Positions 1 to 9,346 are shown, counted from the stretch's first letter. The stretch is DNA of 64,000 bases from Terriglobia bacterium (GCA_020072565.1 JAIQGI010000016.1:1-64000), one strand, 5' to 3'. Program-made: numbers and translations. The notes: generated from the sequence alone by a model not told the origin.

Positions 1-2
1 AC

Positions 3-41
3 GACCAGGGATTCAAGATCACCGCACCGACCAAGCCTTGA
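3..41 (+). CDS. 3' tail of a gene cut by the window edge
   Basis: An open frame runs from the window edge to a TGA at 39-41 and would encode the last dozen residues (ending APTKP) of an upstream protein. Only its position and the abrupt switch to palindromic repeat DNA afterwards support it. Too little is present to assign a family. Confidence 0.25.
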   Translation, partial: DQGFKITAPTKP

Positions 42-69
42 GCCGGCTGTGAGCCGGGGATTCCTCGGG

Positions 70-129
70 CGGCTTCAGCCGCAACCTCGACTTTCAGTCG
101 AAAAGGAACCTACCGGCTTCAGCCGGTAG
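70..129. repeat. Cluster of three palindromes (REP-like intergenic repeat)
   Basis: Three short palindromes follow each other within 60 bases: 70-81 (CGGCT/AGCCG arms, 2-nt loop), 88-100 (CGACT/AGTCG arms, 3-nt loop) and 110-129 (CTACCGGCT/AGCCGGTAG arms, 2-nt loop). Each would fold as a tight hairpin in RNA or single-stranded DNA. This resembles the REP-like palindromic repeats scattered between genes in large acidobacterial genomes. It lies directly against the 5' end of the TPR gene, and the TAG at 127-129 inside the last palindrome closes that frame upstream. Confidence 0.7.
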
Positions 130-138
130 TGGTTTAGC

Positions 139-633
139 ATGGGCTCTGAGGAATCGGAGTTGCGGCTGGCCCAGCGGTTCCTGGAGCAGGCGGTCGCAGC
201 AGATTCCGGGCTGGCCGAGGCGCTTCTGCGGCTCGGGCGCGTGACCGGACTGCTCGGCGACCACGACAGGGCCGTCACGGCGCTGTCGAAGGCGGCTGCG
301 GCCATGACCGATCTGCAGCTCCTCTATTACGCCGCGATGTTTCTCGGCCGCGAGCAGGAGGCGCGGGGTCGCCGCGACGCAGCCCGTGAAGAGTTCGAGC
401 GTGCCGCAGGACTTTATCCGGCCGCGCAGTCGCCGTTGCTCGCGCTCAGCCACCTCGCCAGCCGTGAGGGGGATCCTCCCCGCGCTCTGGTCGCCATGGA
501 AAGGGCTCTCACATTGCCGATCAAGGAACTCGAGTGCTTTGATCCATGGTGGACTTATGACGTCGCGCACGTTCGTAACGCGGAGGCGCTCATGATCGAG
601 ATGCGCAAGGCGTTCGGAGGGCTCCCCCGATGA
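139..633 (+). CDS. TPR protein, probably 5'-truncated
   Basis: The 164-residue product is almost entirely helical TPR-like repeats: an A-x-x-x-x-P/G-rich pattern at about residues 10-45, 45-85 and 85-125, with an acidic/aromatic tail. Such repeats mediate protein-protein contacts. There is no signal peptide, no enzymatic domain and no clear ribosome-binding site before the ATG at 139. The sequence starts inside what looks like a repeat, as if the N-terminal part of a longer TPR protein had been lost next to the palindromic cluster. It overlaps the VWFA gene by ATGA, so the two were probably co-translated and may work together. Whether it is still expressed is unclear. Confidence 0.65.
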   Translation: MGSEESELRLAQRFLEQAVAADSGLAEALLRLGRVTGLLGDHDRAVTALSKAAAAMTDLQLLYYAAMFLGREQEARGRRDAAREEFERAAGLYPAAQSPLLALSHLASREGDPPRALVAMERALTLPIKELECFDPWWTYDVAHVRNAEALMIEMRKAFGGLPR

Positions 634-1490
634 CGCGTCCCCGGCCCGCGGTACTCATGATTCTTGCTGTTGCCGGGGCGATGTCCGCAGCCGCGCAGCT
701 CCCCACGTTTTCGGTCAGGACGGAAGAGGTTCGGGTTGATGTGCTCGTGACCGACCACGGCAAGCCGGTGCGCGGGCTGACGTCGGCGGATTTCGAAGTG
801 CGCGACAGCGGCGTGCGGCAGCAAATCGAGTTCGCGAGCTTCGAGCAGATTCCCATCAACGCGATCCTGGCGTTTGACCTCAGCGGCAGCGTGGCCGGCG
901 AGCGGCTCGACCATTTGAGAGGTGCGGGCCGTGCGCTCCTCGACAATTTGAAGAAGGACGACCGAGCGGCGCTCGTGATCTTCAGCCATATCCTGGCGCT
1001 GGGTTCGGGGCTCACGACCGACCTCGGGCGCGTAAGGCTGGCGCTCGATCAGGCGCAGCCGTTCGGCAATACGTCGGTGATCGATGCGAGCTATGCCGGA
1101 CTGATCGTTGGCGAGTCGGATGCCGGACGCCCGTTGCTCATCGTGTTCAGCGACGGCCTCGACACTTCCAGCTGGCTGACTAGCGACGAGGTGCTCGACA
1201 CGGCCAAGCGCGGTCATGCGGTTGTCTATTCGGTGTCGGCAGGCCAGCTGCCGAACATGACCTTTCTGCGCGATCTGAGCAAATTCACGGGCGGTTCCGT
1301 CTTCGAAGTCGAATCGACAAAGAATCTCGGCGCGGTTTTTCTCGGCATCCTCGAAGAATTCCGCCAGCGCTATCTGGTGACCTACGAGCCCCGCGGCGTC
1401 CCGAAGGATGGCTGGCACCGGATCGAAGTGCGCGTCAAGGGCCGCAACTTCACGGTGAAGGCGCGCCCCGGCTACCTCAAAGGTCTGTGA
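630..1490 (+). CDS. VWFA-related secreted protein (TIGR03436 type)
   Basis: This 286-residue protein has an N-terminal signal peptide (about residues 1-22), then a short beta domain (about 25-70) and a von Willebrand factor A fold. The MIDAS metal site is visible as D83-x-S85-x-S87. The C-terminus (YEP, then HRIEVRVKGR and ARPGYL) is typical of the acidobacterial VWFA-related family, which is expanded in that phylum. The role is probably metal-dependent protein binding outside the cytoplasmic membrane; no enzyme activity is implied. The ATG overlaps the stop of the TPR gene by four bases, indicating translational coupling. Confidence 0.88.
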   Translation: MTRPRPAVLMILAVAGAMSAAAQLPTFSVRTEEVRVDVLVTDHGKPVRGLTSADFEVRDSGVRQQIEFASFEQIPINAILAFDLSGSVAGERLDHLRGAGRALLDNLKKDDRAALVIFSHILALGSGLTTDLGRVRLALDQAQPFGNTSVIDASYAGLIVGESDAGRPLLIVFSDGLDTSSWLTSDEVLDTAKRGHAVVYSVSAGQLPNMTFLRDLSKFTGGSVFEVESTKNLGAVFLGILEEFRQRYLVTYEPRGVPKDGWHRIEVRVKGRNFTVKARPGYLKGL

Positions 1491-1537
1491 GCGGACTGTC
1501 GCATTATGAAAACACGAAATACACGACGCACGAACAA

Positions 1538-2167
1538 TCATTTGAGGATCAGCTTCACGCCCAGAATCACCAGCACGGAGCCGGTCACCCATTCCATGGT
1601 CCGGCGCACCTGCGGACGCGCCAGGCGCTCGCTCAGCGTTCCGACGGCCATCGCGTAGGCCGAGAGCCACACGATGCTCATGCAAACGTGCGTCGCGGCA
1701 AGCAGCAGGAAACGACGGAGGAAAGGATCGGACCTGCCGATGAATTGCGGCAGGAGAAGCATGTAAAAGAGAATCACTGACGGGTTCAGCAGGTTCGTCA
1801 GAATTCCGCGCACGACCGCCGAGGATTGCCTTCCGGCCGGCGGCTTCGCCGGGCCGCGCACGTCACCGCCCTGCGTCCGGCTTGCCTGCCACAAGGTGCG
1901 CGCTCCCAGCCAGGTGAGATAAACTGCGCCGCAGACGCTGACGGCGCGAAGCAGCGAGGGCCATTGGTGAAAAACTGCAGAAAGACCAAACATTGAGGCC
2001 AGTGCCAACGAGGAGTTGGCGACGTTCACGCCTATCACCGTCAGGAGGGCGGCGCCGCGGCCCCGGCGGAGGGCCATCTCAGTTACGACGGCCATCGTGG
2101 CTCCCGGGCTGATTACGAGCGCCGCCGCCACGATCACGAACGCATTGTAACCGGCATCGAACATCAT
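1538..2167 (-). CDS. LysE/RhtB-family amino-acid exporter
   Basis: This 209-residue polytopic membrane protein has about six hydrophobic segments. The family hallmarks are an N-terminal SPGATMAVVTEMALRRG-like stretch (about residues 19-36), GVNVANSSLAL (about 46-56) and the central LLNPSVILFYMLLLPQF segment. Members export amino acids or homoserine lactone-type compounds; the substrate cannot be read from sequence. The start follows no strong ribosome-binding site, and two tandem ATGs occur. It is convergent with the VWFA gene and is followed upstream on the same strand by a deacylase gene. Confidence 0.9.
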   Translation of the reverse strand: MMFDAGYNAFVIVAAALVISPGATMAVVTEMALRRGRGAALLTVIGVNVANSSLALASMFGLSAVFHQWPSLLRAVSVCGAVYLTWLGARTLWQASRTQGGDVRGPAKPPAGRQSSAVVRGILTNLLNPSVILFYMLLLPQFIGRSDPFLRRFLLLAATHVCMSIVWLSAYAMAVGTLSERLARPQVRRTMEWVTGSVLVILGVKLILK

Positions 2168-2196
2168 AGGGCTTGTGTCACAGGACCCCGCTCAAT

Positions 2197-3261
2197 TCAT
2201 TTGGACGCGCCCACGACGCCGATGTTGGCGATGGTCTCCCCCTTGGTCATCGAAGGAACGGCCCGGATGAACAGAACGATCCCCGCTGCCGGAGCCCGCG
2301 CTTCAAGGATCTTGTTGCCGACGTAATCGGTCAGATAGCCCACCGCCATTCCTTCCGCCACGTAGGTTCCGCGCCGGACCAGGGGATAGAAGATGCCGTT
2401 TCTTTCACTCGCAATCGTGTGAATTTTCTCGATCCAGACCGGATGCTCGACGCGCTCGGGCTGTCCCGGAAGCATCTTGAAATAGCGCATCACACTGAGG
2501 CACCCTCGTGCGAGCGCCTCGACATCCTCCGGTTCGACCGTGCCCGCGTGCCCGGCCTCGGCCGTGATCGAGGGTTTCCCGCGCGTGGTCGCAGTGTTTT
2601 CCAGGTAGCGGGATGCTGCGGGGTCCTTCGGGCGGTCTGTGGAAATGATGATGTGGTCAAGGCCGAAGGCGAGAACCATCTCACGCGAAATCGCGTCCTG
2701 CTTGTCATTGCCCGTCTTCGTCCAATAGCTGTAGGGACGAAGGCTCTCGTCGAGATCGCCGCCGTGGAGATCGATCAGGTGATCGCATTTCTCCACCACC
2801 TCCCTGGTTATAAAGTAGGAAGCGCGGTCCGTCTGGGTTCCGTTCCTGTCCCCCGGATACATACGGTTCATGCTCTTGCCGTCCACGGGATTGACATGGG
2901 GGACCTTCTGCTCGAATGAGTTAATGTTGACCAGCGGCAACAGGATTACCGTTCCTGCCACGGATGCAGGATCGATTCTCTCGATCAGGCGTTCCACCGC
3001 GATGATCGAGGCGTACTCGGTTCCGTGCAGACCGGAAACAATGGCGAGCACAGGCCCAGGCTTTGCGCCGTGGATCACCGCGACCGGGATGTTCAGCGCG
3101 GCATCGCTTCCTGCGGGAACCTCGATTGCGCCCGTTGCCTTGTGTCCGCGCTGTGCCGCTGCGGTTCCTACCGCAAAGGGCTTTTCCTGAGGCGCACGAA
3201 AGGCCGTGCCGGCAAAAATCGAACACCAGATCACCAAACCGACCGTTATTCTGCTTCGCAT
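2197..3261 (-). CDS. Secreted succinylglutamate desuccinylase/aspartoacylase-family deacylase
   Basis: This 354-residue protein belongs to the M14-like zinc amidohydrolase group that includes AstE and aspartoacylase. It has a signal peptide (about residues 1-20), the zinc motif GLHGTEY (about 98-104, supplying His and Glu) and the third ligand region LIDLHGGDLDE (about 170-180). The C-terminal beta domain (VRRGTYVAEGMAVGYLTDYVG) resembles the lipoyl-like tail of many members. The export signal is unusual for AstE itself, so the natural substrate may be an external N-acyl amino acid or peptide. A GGAGGAG ribosome-binding site precedes the ATG. Confidence 0.82.
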   Translation of the reverse strand: MRSRITVGLVIWCSIFAGTAFRAPQEKPFAVGTAAAQRGHKATGAIEVPAGSDAALNIPVAVIHGAKPGPVLAIVSGLHGTEYASIIAVERLIERIDPASVAGTVILLPLVNINSFEQKVPHVNPVDGKSMNRMYPGDRNGTQTDRASYFITREVVEKCDHLIDLHGGDLDESLRPYSYWTKTGNDKQDAISREMVLAFGLDHIIISTDRPKDPAASRYLENTATTRGKPSITAEAGHAGTVEPEDVEALARGCLSVMRYFKMLPGQPERVEHPVWIEKIHTIASERNGIFYPLVRRGTYVAEGMAVGYLTDYVGNKILEARAPAAGIVLFIRAVPSMTKGETIANIGVVGASK

Positions 3262-3503
3262 CGCAGTGCTCCTCCTCTATCTGGATTTCGAGAATTTGCA
3301 TCTATCAAACCACAAAGACCCGGCGGACACAAAATTATTGTGGCACTGCTGCCGGCAGCCGGGGCGCTCCGCGTCTGTAAGACTGTTGGGAGAGTATTTG
3401 TGAAAAGCAAGAGATTAGCGCAGAGGGAGCAGAGAGTTTGGAAATGAGGCCATCGACGCCCTGCATCCTCTGGGTGAGCTGTTGAGGATCGGGGCAACTA
3501 TCC

Positions 3504-4628
3504 CTATTGGAACTGAAGATTGCGCTCGAAGTCCGCCGCTGAAGTTGCCGCTGCCTTGGCCGTCTCCAGGGTGATTTTCTCCGAGCGATAAAGGTCGGTC
3601 AGGTGCTGGTCGAACGTCTGCATGCGGTACAGATCGCGGCCCTTCTCGATGAATTCCTTGATCATCGCAGTCTTGGACGGCTCGGCTATGCACTCCTGGA
3701 TCGATTGGGTCTGGCGCATGATCTCGCAGGCAACCAGACGGCCCGTGCCGTCGGCCCGCCGCAGCAGGCGCTGGGAGAGGATGGCCAGCAGCGTCTCGCT
3801 CAATCTCAGGCGGACCGAAGCTTGCTCAGCCGGGTCGAAGACGCTGAGGATGCGCGAAATGGTCTTGGGCGCATCCGTAGTATGGACCGTGGACAGAACC
3901 AGATGTCCGGTTTCCGCAGCCTTGATCGCGATATCGATCGTCTCTTTATCGCGCATCTCCCCGACGAGAATGATGTCCGGATCCTGCCGCAAGGCGGCCC
4001 GCAGTGCTTTAGCGAAGCTCTCGGTGTCGGAACCGCATTCGCGCTGCGTGACGGTGCACATCTCGTCCTTATAGAGGAACTCGATCGGATCCTCAATCGT
4101 AACGATCTTGCAGTGCTTCGTCTTGTTGACCAGGTTGATCATGGCCGCCAGGGTGGTGGACTTGCCGCTGCCGGTGACTCCGGTTACGAGCACCAATCCG
4201 CGATCGGCCATGGCGATGTCGGCTATGACGGGCGGCAGCCCCAACCCTTCAATGGTAGGGAGATTGTAAGGGATGTGGCGCAGCACCAGCGACAAAGAGC
4301 GCCGCTGACTCGCAATGTTGACGCGATATCGCCCGAGGGTCGGAACCGAGTAGGAGCAGTCGCAGTCGGTGAGCCCGTCGATGAATTGAGCGAGGTTGTC
4401 CTTGGTGCATCTGCGGTTCACGAGCAGGATGCCCGCGGCGACGGCGGCAATGTCGTTCGCCGAGAGCGGCCCGCCATCCGACGCGGTAACCAGCTTTCCT
4501 TGAATCCGGATGCGAAATCCGCTGCCGACTGAGATGTGGAGATCGCTGGCCCCTTGCTCGGCCATGGTTCTCAGGATTTGATTGAAGCGTTCGAATGCAC
4601 TGGGCAGAGTCTTGGTTGCAGTTTGCAT
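3504..4628 (-). CDS. pilT: Type IV pilus retraction ATPase PilT
   Basis: PilT is the hexameric ATPase that depolymerises type IV pili for twitching. The 374-residue product has the N-terminal PAS-like domain (LRTMAEQGASDLHIS, about residues 15-30), Walker A VTGSGKST, the Asp-box/Walker B stretch DPDIILVGEMRD, and the His-box HLVLSTVHTTDA. The C-terminus has the usual ACEIM region and a helical tail. I place the start at the ATG giving MQTATKTL; an ATG three codons upstream is possible, and longer extensions carry non-homologous sequence. No other pilus gene lies nearby, so it appears as a solitary pilT. It is divergent from the FAD oxidoreductase. Confidence 0.92.
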   Translation of the reverse strand: MQTATKTLPSAFERFNQILRTMAEQGASDLHISVGSGFRIRIQGKLVTASDGGPLSANDIAAVAAGILLVNRRCTKDNLAQFIDGLTDCDCSYSVPTLGRYRVNIASQRRSLSLVLRHIPYNLPTIEGLGLPPVIADIAMADRGLVLVTGVTGSGKSTTLAAMINLVNKTKHCKIVTIEDPIEFLYKDEMCTVTQRECGSDTESFAKALRAALRQDPDIILVGEMRDKETIDIAIKAAETGHLVLSTVHTTDAPKTISRILSVFDPAEQASVRLRLSETLLAILSQRLLRRADGTGRLVACEIMRQTQSIQECIAEPSKTAMIKEFIEKGRDLYRMQTFDQHLTDLYRSEKITLETAKAAATSAADFERNLQFQ

Positions 4629-4735
4629 AGTCCACATTGTTATCGTCAATTCGCTGCCAGAGTTTACGAGATGAGGCCGTGTCTTCGAATTCTGGTATTC
4701 TAATAGTTGCTTATTCCACCGTCGGGCGGAGATCC

Positions 4736-6082
4736 ATGATGGAACAGAAAGCACGTCACCTTGTGTTGGTCGCGGGAGGCGCCGTCGCCGGGGCTGAGGC
4801 GGCATCCCAACTCGCCCAGAGGAGCGTGCTCTGTATCGTCCTGGAACAGAACGACCATCCTTATGGAAAGATCGAGGACGGGCTGCCGCGCTGGCACGAA
4901 AAACTGCGGCGGCAGGAAAAGGAAAGGATTGACGGCAAGCTGGCTCACCCGGGGATTTACTTTGTCCCCCGCACGAAACTGGGACGGGATCTTGCGCTCG
5001 AGGAAGTGCTGGGATGGCGCCCGAGCGCGGTGATCCTTGCCAATGGCGCCTGGCGTGATCGCCCCCTGCCTCTACCCGGCATCGATCAATTTGTCGGGCA
5101 GGGCTTTTTCTACCAGAACGCTTTTGTGCATTGGTTCAACCACTACCCGGAGCCGGGCTATCGCGGTCCCCAGGTGGAGCCGGCGGATGGCGCGATCGTG
5201 GTCGGCGGCGGCCTGGCTTCCCTGGACGTGGTCAAGATCCTCATGCTCGAAACCGTCACCCGCGCCCTGGCAGCGCGCGGCCACCCTGTCGACCTCTACG
5301 AACTCGAGCAGCGCGGTATCCACAAGGTCCTTGCGGAACGGCACATGACGCTCGCCGATCTCGGTCTCGAGGGTTGCACGCTCATCTACCGGCGCCGCGC
5401 CGAGGATATGCCCGTGGCCGAGTCCAGGGAGAACGCCACGGCGCAACAAAGGGAGCAGACGCGCGCCACACGAAGCAAGCTCCTGCGGATCTTTATGGAG
5501 AAGTATCTGTTCACCTTTCAGGACCAGCAAGTGCCTGTGGCGTACCTGACAGAAGCAAGCCGCCTCGCCGGCCTCCGTCTGGCAGCCACCATGGTCGAGG
5601 ATGGCGCGGTTCTGATCCGCCGGGAAACAGAGCGCGCAGTTCCTGCAGCGCTGGTCGTGAGTTCCATCGGCAGCACTCCGGAGCCGATCCCGGGAATTCC
5701 GATGAGCGGCGAACTCTATCGATTGAGCGACGAGCGCACCGGCGAGTTAGAGGGGATGACGGGAGTCTTCGCCGTCGGGAACGCCGTCACCGGCAAGGGG
5801 AATATCCTTGTTTCTGCCAGGCACGGCCGGGTGGTGTCGCAGCATATGCTCGAGCACTACCTGCTGGGTACAGGAAGCGGCTACGAAGAGGTGCTCGCGG
5901 ATGCCGCGGCCGAGGCCAGGGCCAAGGTGGATGCTGTCGCGGAGCGCCTTGCGGTACAGGCCCCGCTTCCCGGTGAGCACGTGGACGCAATTCTGGCGCG
6001 CGTGCAGGCGCTGCAGCAGCGCGCGGGGTATCCTGGAGATTACCGCACGTGGATCGAACAGGCCCAGACGGGGCATGCCTGA
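4736..6082 (+). CDS. FAD/NAD(P)-dependent oxidoreductase (adrenodoxin-reductase/GltD-like)
   Basis: This 448-residue flavoprotein has an N-terminal FAD-binding fold whose phosphate loop is VAGGAVAGAEAA (about residues 12-23). A second nucleotide-binding loop, VVGGGLASLD, is at about 158-167. The C-terminal FAD motif FAVGNAVTGKGN is close to the GDxxTGKG of ferredoxin-NADP reductase/GltD-type enzymes. It lacks cysteines arranged for an Fe-S cluster, so an external ferredoxin or other donor would be needed. The start is the first of two tandem ATGs after a GGAG site; the frame extends upstream into pilT's start region but that part is non-homologous. The exact redox partner is unknown. Confidence 0.8.
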   Translation: MMEQKARHLVLVAGGAVAGAEAASQLAQRSVLCIVLEQNDHPYGKIEDGLPRWHEKLRRQEKERIDGKLAHPGIYFVPRTKLGRDLALEEVLGWRPSAVILANGAWRDRPLPLPGIDQFVGQGFFYQNAFVHWFNHYPEPGYRGPQVEPADGAIVVGGGLASLDVVKILMLETVTRALAARGHPVDLYELEQRGIHKVLAERHMTLADLGLEGCTLIYRRRAEDMPVAESRENATAQQREQTRATRSKLLRIFMEKYLFTFQDQQVPVAYLTEASRLAGLRLAATMVEDGAVLIRRETERAVPAALVVSSIGSTPEPIPGIPMSGELYRLSDERTGELEGMTGVFAVGNAVTGKGNILVSARHGRVVSQHMLEHYLLGTGSGYEEVLADAAAEARAKVDAVAERLAVQAPLPGEHVDAILARVQALQQRAGYPGDYRTWIEQAQTGHA

Positions 6083-6127
6083 CAACCGCGAGGCCGACGT
6101 TGGTTCCGAATCGTGCGTTGCCGCCCG

Positions 6128-9100
6128 CTACTTGTCGAGGGCGGTCAAGTCATCCCACAGTTTCTTGAGGGTCTGTGCGACCCCGGCATCCGCCAGCCTG
6201 AACGCGGAAAACTCTTTGCTGTCTGCCGTGTGCAGCAGCACCGCCGTCTTATCCTCCACCCTTAGCTTAAAATCCTTAAAGGGAACACTGAAGCCGTGGG
6301 ACCCTGTGGTTGGCTGATAAACGATGTGGTAATAGTCCAGAATCAAATCGCCCTTGCAGCTGCCTCGAAAGAGACCGTGGCTGTGCTCGACCGCGAAGCG
6401 ATGCGCCTGCTGCCTGGCCTTGCTCTTTCTCATCAGCTCCCGATCCGATTCAACCATCGGCCGCAGAATCTGGCCGGCAACGTCATAGACCATGGAAATG
6501 CTCTGGCCATTCGGGAATTCATGGATCAGCACGACCTCACGTCCGGCACTGTTTCTGGCCAGGAGCTTATGCCGGCCGGCGCTTAGGGCGTGATTGATGA
6601 GTTCGCCGCCGGTTCCGACAGGTTGATCGTCGAGCAAGAGGGCTGAGGGCTCGGCGAGAGCGTACATGGTCAGGGAAGCACTGCCCGGGGCCGGGGGCGT
6701 TTCCGCCCGCTTTCGAAGGGCGGGCAGATCGGGATCTGCGGGATTGATGCGTTCCAGTCTGTCGAGTGCCGCCCGCGCTTCAGCATACTTACCCCCTTCG
6801 AGGGCGCTCTGGTACGCTTTGAGACTGCGTTGCACCTCGATAGTCGAGCTCCGGAGTTCCTGTGCCCGGGGTAGCTCGGGATCCTGTGCCAGTCGCTCCT
6901 CGACTGCCGCGAGCGCCTCGTCATACTTTCCCTGCCGATAAAGTTCATCGGTGCGCCGAATCAGGGCCTCGGACTCGTTCTGCCTCTGTGCCGCAAGTTG
7001 CTCCTCCTGCTGGCGGGTCGTGCTCGCGGCCAGCTCCGCCTTCTTAGCCTCCAGGCGTCTGCGCAGATTTGCCACTTCCACCAGTCCCGGCTGCATTTGG
7101 TCAGCCTTGTCGAGATCAGACATCGCTCTCGGCAGTTTGCCGGTATTGATCGCGGATGCGGCGCTGGCGAGCAGCTTCTGCACCGTTTGCTGCTGGTTAT
7201 CCTGATCTCTGGACGAACTATTCTTCGGCGGACTGGTTGCGGCCTCGATCTGGTCGAGTTCCTGCTGCGCCGGCAGGTACGTTGGATAGATTTCGATGAG
7301 GCGTTTCAGAAATACCTTGCTTTCACCGAGGCGTCCGATGGAACGGAGGATCTGCGCCTCCTGCAGCAGAATGTCCTGGCGCGTGAAATCAAGCCTGCTA
7401 CGAAGCGCATCCACCGTCCGGTCGGATGATTTGCCGGAGGTTCGTGAGGGCACCATTCCCGTCGCCCGCTGACCAAGAGCGAATATGTTCCTGCCTGCGT
7501 TCGATCCGAAGCGATTTCGTACCCACGTTGGAACCGCCACAGCCAGGATCAGCACCAGCACGGCTGCGCTAATCCAGAGAGTTGCCCGCCGCAGGTCCTG
7601 TCTAGAAAATCCTCTGGGAACTCCCTCCACTCCTTCAATCGGTAGCCTCGCGCGAGATGCGTGATCTTTGCCCGTCCTGGCGTGTGCGGCCGGCTGCTGC
7701 GGCTGCTCACGATCGGTTCCCGGCGTGACTGCAGCCGGCGTCGCTTCCCGCTTTGGCTCGCAAGCCTCTCGCTGCGCACCTGCGGATGCCGTCCCGGCGA
7801 GGGCGGTCTCCGGTGATTTCTGCGTCCCGGTCGTCGCCATTGCCTGCCGCCCGGCCAGGAACTTCTCCACCGTCTTTCTGGTGCTATCCTGCCCCTGATC
7901 GATCTTCCGCAACAGTTCGGAGACGCTTTCCTTGCGGGTACCACCCATCCTCGGCAATTCTCCGCTCGGATGTCTGGCTACGAAGGACTCGGCTGGCGCC
8001 GGTCCACACGATGGCAGAGGCAAGCCCGGCAAGCTCAGGTTTTCATCGCGTGCGGGTGCCGGGGGTTCTGTGGTCTCGGCCTCCGATTTTTCCCGGCTTC
8101 CCGCCGCTGCAGCAAACGGAGCAAATCCCGAATCCATCATAGCCGGGAAGTCGGCAGCGCCGCTCTGCAATGGGAGACCCGGAGTGCAAGGGGCGGGTGT
8201 GCATGTTTCCTTCGAGTCGGGCACGCCCGCGGATGCTTCAGCGGACATGGTCCCTTCGTCCACAGTGATTGAGTCCTTCCCGGGCGGAGTGTCCGCCGGC
8301 TCGGGCAGGGAAGGGAATGTAGCTTCCGAAGAGGTCTCCAGCAGGCGATGTTGTTCTGCCAATGCGGCAACCAGGCGGCTCAGCGACTGATAGTCCGACT
8401 TGTCTTCGTTGAACAGAGCGTGCTCCACTTCGCTTTGCAGCTTCGCGAGTGCTGGGGGTGCAGCGTGTTTTCGGGCCGCTTTCTGCAGGCGCGGCAATGT
8501 GGTCTGGAGTTCGATGCGCATCCACTGGGAGTCCTCGGCCAGTTCATCGAGGGCCGCCTGGCACGCTGTGCTGAAATCCAGCATGCCCGCATAGCGTTCC
8601 TCCGCATCCTTGGCGAGGCATCTCTCCACGATCGGCCACAGGGCGAAGGGCACTTCCGGGAACTGCTCTACCGTAGGAAAGTGCGTTTTGTACAGGATGT
8701 TATCGAGCGTCTTGCTGCTGTCACTGTCATAAAATGGGTGAGTTCCCGTCAGAAACTCATAAAAAATGAGGCCAAGGGAAAAAACATCCGATTGGCAGGT
8801 CGCTTCCTTGCCCAGCAACTGCTCCGGCGCCAGGTAGATCCTGGATTCAGACTGGGCTGAAACGGGAGCGCCGGGTGATGAGAGCAGGCCACCGACGCCG
8901 AAGTCCGCAATCTTGGCCCTTCCATCAGGCAGTATTTCTATGCTGTGTGGCTGGAGGTTCCGGTGCAGCACTCCCAGTGAATGGGCATGGCACAGGCCAG
9001 CCGCCGCCTGGATCATGATGGCGAACTTCTGCTCCACCGTCATGGCGGCTTTTTCAGCAATCAACATCTTCAGATTCCTGCCCGGCAACAACTCCGTCAC

Positions 9101-9346
9101 CACATAAGCGATGTTCTGTTCCTGGCCCTGTTCATAGACAGCAGCGAGGTTGGGATGCCTCTGACCGATCAGGACACGGCACTCATCGCAGAAGCGCTTT
9201 TTCAGTGCCGGATCCCATTCGATATCGCTGCCCAGTGTGCGGAGGGTAACGTAGCGCATACGCGAGCCGTCGAAGGCTTTGTACACCGCCCCCATGGGCA
9301 CGTCACTCAACTTCTCCAGGGGTCCGTACTTCCCCAATGTTTCCAT
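6128..9346 (-). CDS. Transmembrane protein with degenerate Ser/Thr kinase domain, TPR and PEGA-like region
   Basis: This 1072-residue protein has a kinase-fold N-terminus (about 5-265), a long low-complexity linker, one membrane helix near residue 590-608 and an extracytoplasmic TPR/coiled-coil region. A PEGA-like stretch lies near residue 890-950, followed by a C-terminal domain. In the kinase fold the glycine loop is degraded (KLSDVPMGAVYKA), the VAIK lysine is Arg36 (VTLR), and HRDLKPxN reads HRNLQPHS (Asn130, Gln132, Ser135). DFG (148-150), the APE motif (173-175) and DVFSLG remain. The kinase-family placement is firm; loss of catalysis is inferred from these substitutions. It may act as a signalling scaffold or ATP sensor in the envelope. 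Confidence 0.85.
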   Translation of the reverse strand: METLGKYGPLEKLSDVPMGAVYKAFDGSRMRYVTLRTLGSDIEWDPALKKRFCDECRVLIGQRHPNLAAVYEQGQEQNIAYVVTELLPGRNLKMLIAEKAAMTVEQKFAIMIQAAAGLCHAHSLGVLHRNLQPHSIEILPDGRAKIADFGVGGLLSSPGAPVSAQSESRIYLAPEQLLGKEATCQSDVFSLGLIFYEFLTGTHPFYDSDSSKTLDNILYKTHFPTVEQFPEVPFALWPIVERCLAKDAEERYAGMLDFSTACQAALDELAEDSQWMRIELQTTLPRLQKAARKHAAPPALAKLQSEVEHALFNEDKSDYQSLSRLVAALAEQHRLLETSSEATFPSLPEPADTPPGKDSITVDEGTMSAEASAGVPDSKETCTPAPCTPGLPLQSGAADFPAMMDSGFAPFAAAAGSREKSEAETTEPPAPARDENLSLPGLPLPSCGPAPAESFVARHPSGELPRMGGTRKESVSELLRKIDQGQDSTRKTVEKFLAGRQAMATTGTQKSPETALAGTASAGAQREACEPKREATPAAVTPGTDREQPQQPAAHARTGKDHASRARLPIEGVEGVPRGFSRQDLRRATLWISAAVLVLILAVAVPTWVRNRFGSNAGRNIFALGQRATGMVPSRTSGKSSDRTVDALRSRLDFTRQDILLQEAQILRSIGRLGESKVFLKRLIEIYPTYLPAQQELDQIEAATSPPKNSSSRDQDNQQQTVQKLLASAASAINTGKLPRAMSDLDKADQMQPGLVEVANLRRRLEAKKAELAASTTRQQEEQLAAQRQNESEALIRRTDELYRQGKYDEALAAVEERLAQDPELPRAQELRSSTIEVQRSLKAYQSALEGGKYAEARAALDRLERINPADPDLPALRKRAETPPAPGSASLTMYALAEPSALLLDDQPVGTGGELINHALSAGRHKLLARNSAGREVVLIHEFPNGQSISMVYDVAGQILRPMVESDRELMRKSKARQQAHRFAVEHSHGLFRGSCKGDLILDYYHIVYQPTTGSHGFSVPFKDFKLRVEDKTAVLLHTADSKEFSAFRLADAGVAQTLKKLWDDLTALDK

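Noticed and set aside
6128-9346. Active Ser/Thr kinase
   Set aside because: The essential lysine and catalytic aspartate are replaced and the catalytic loop is altered.
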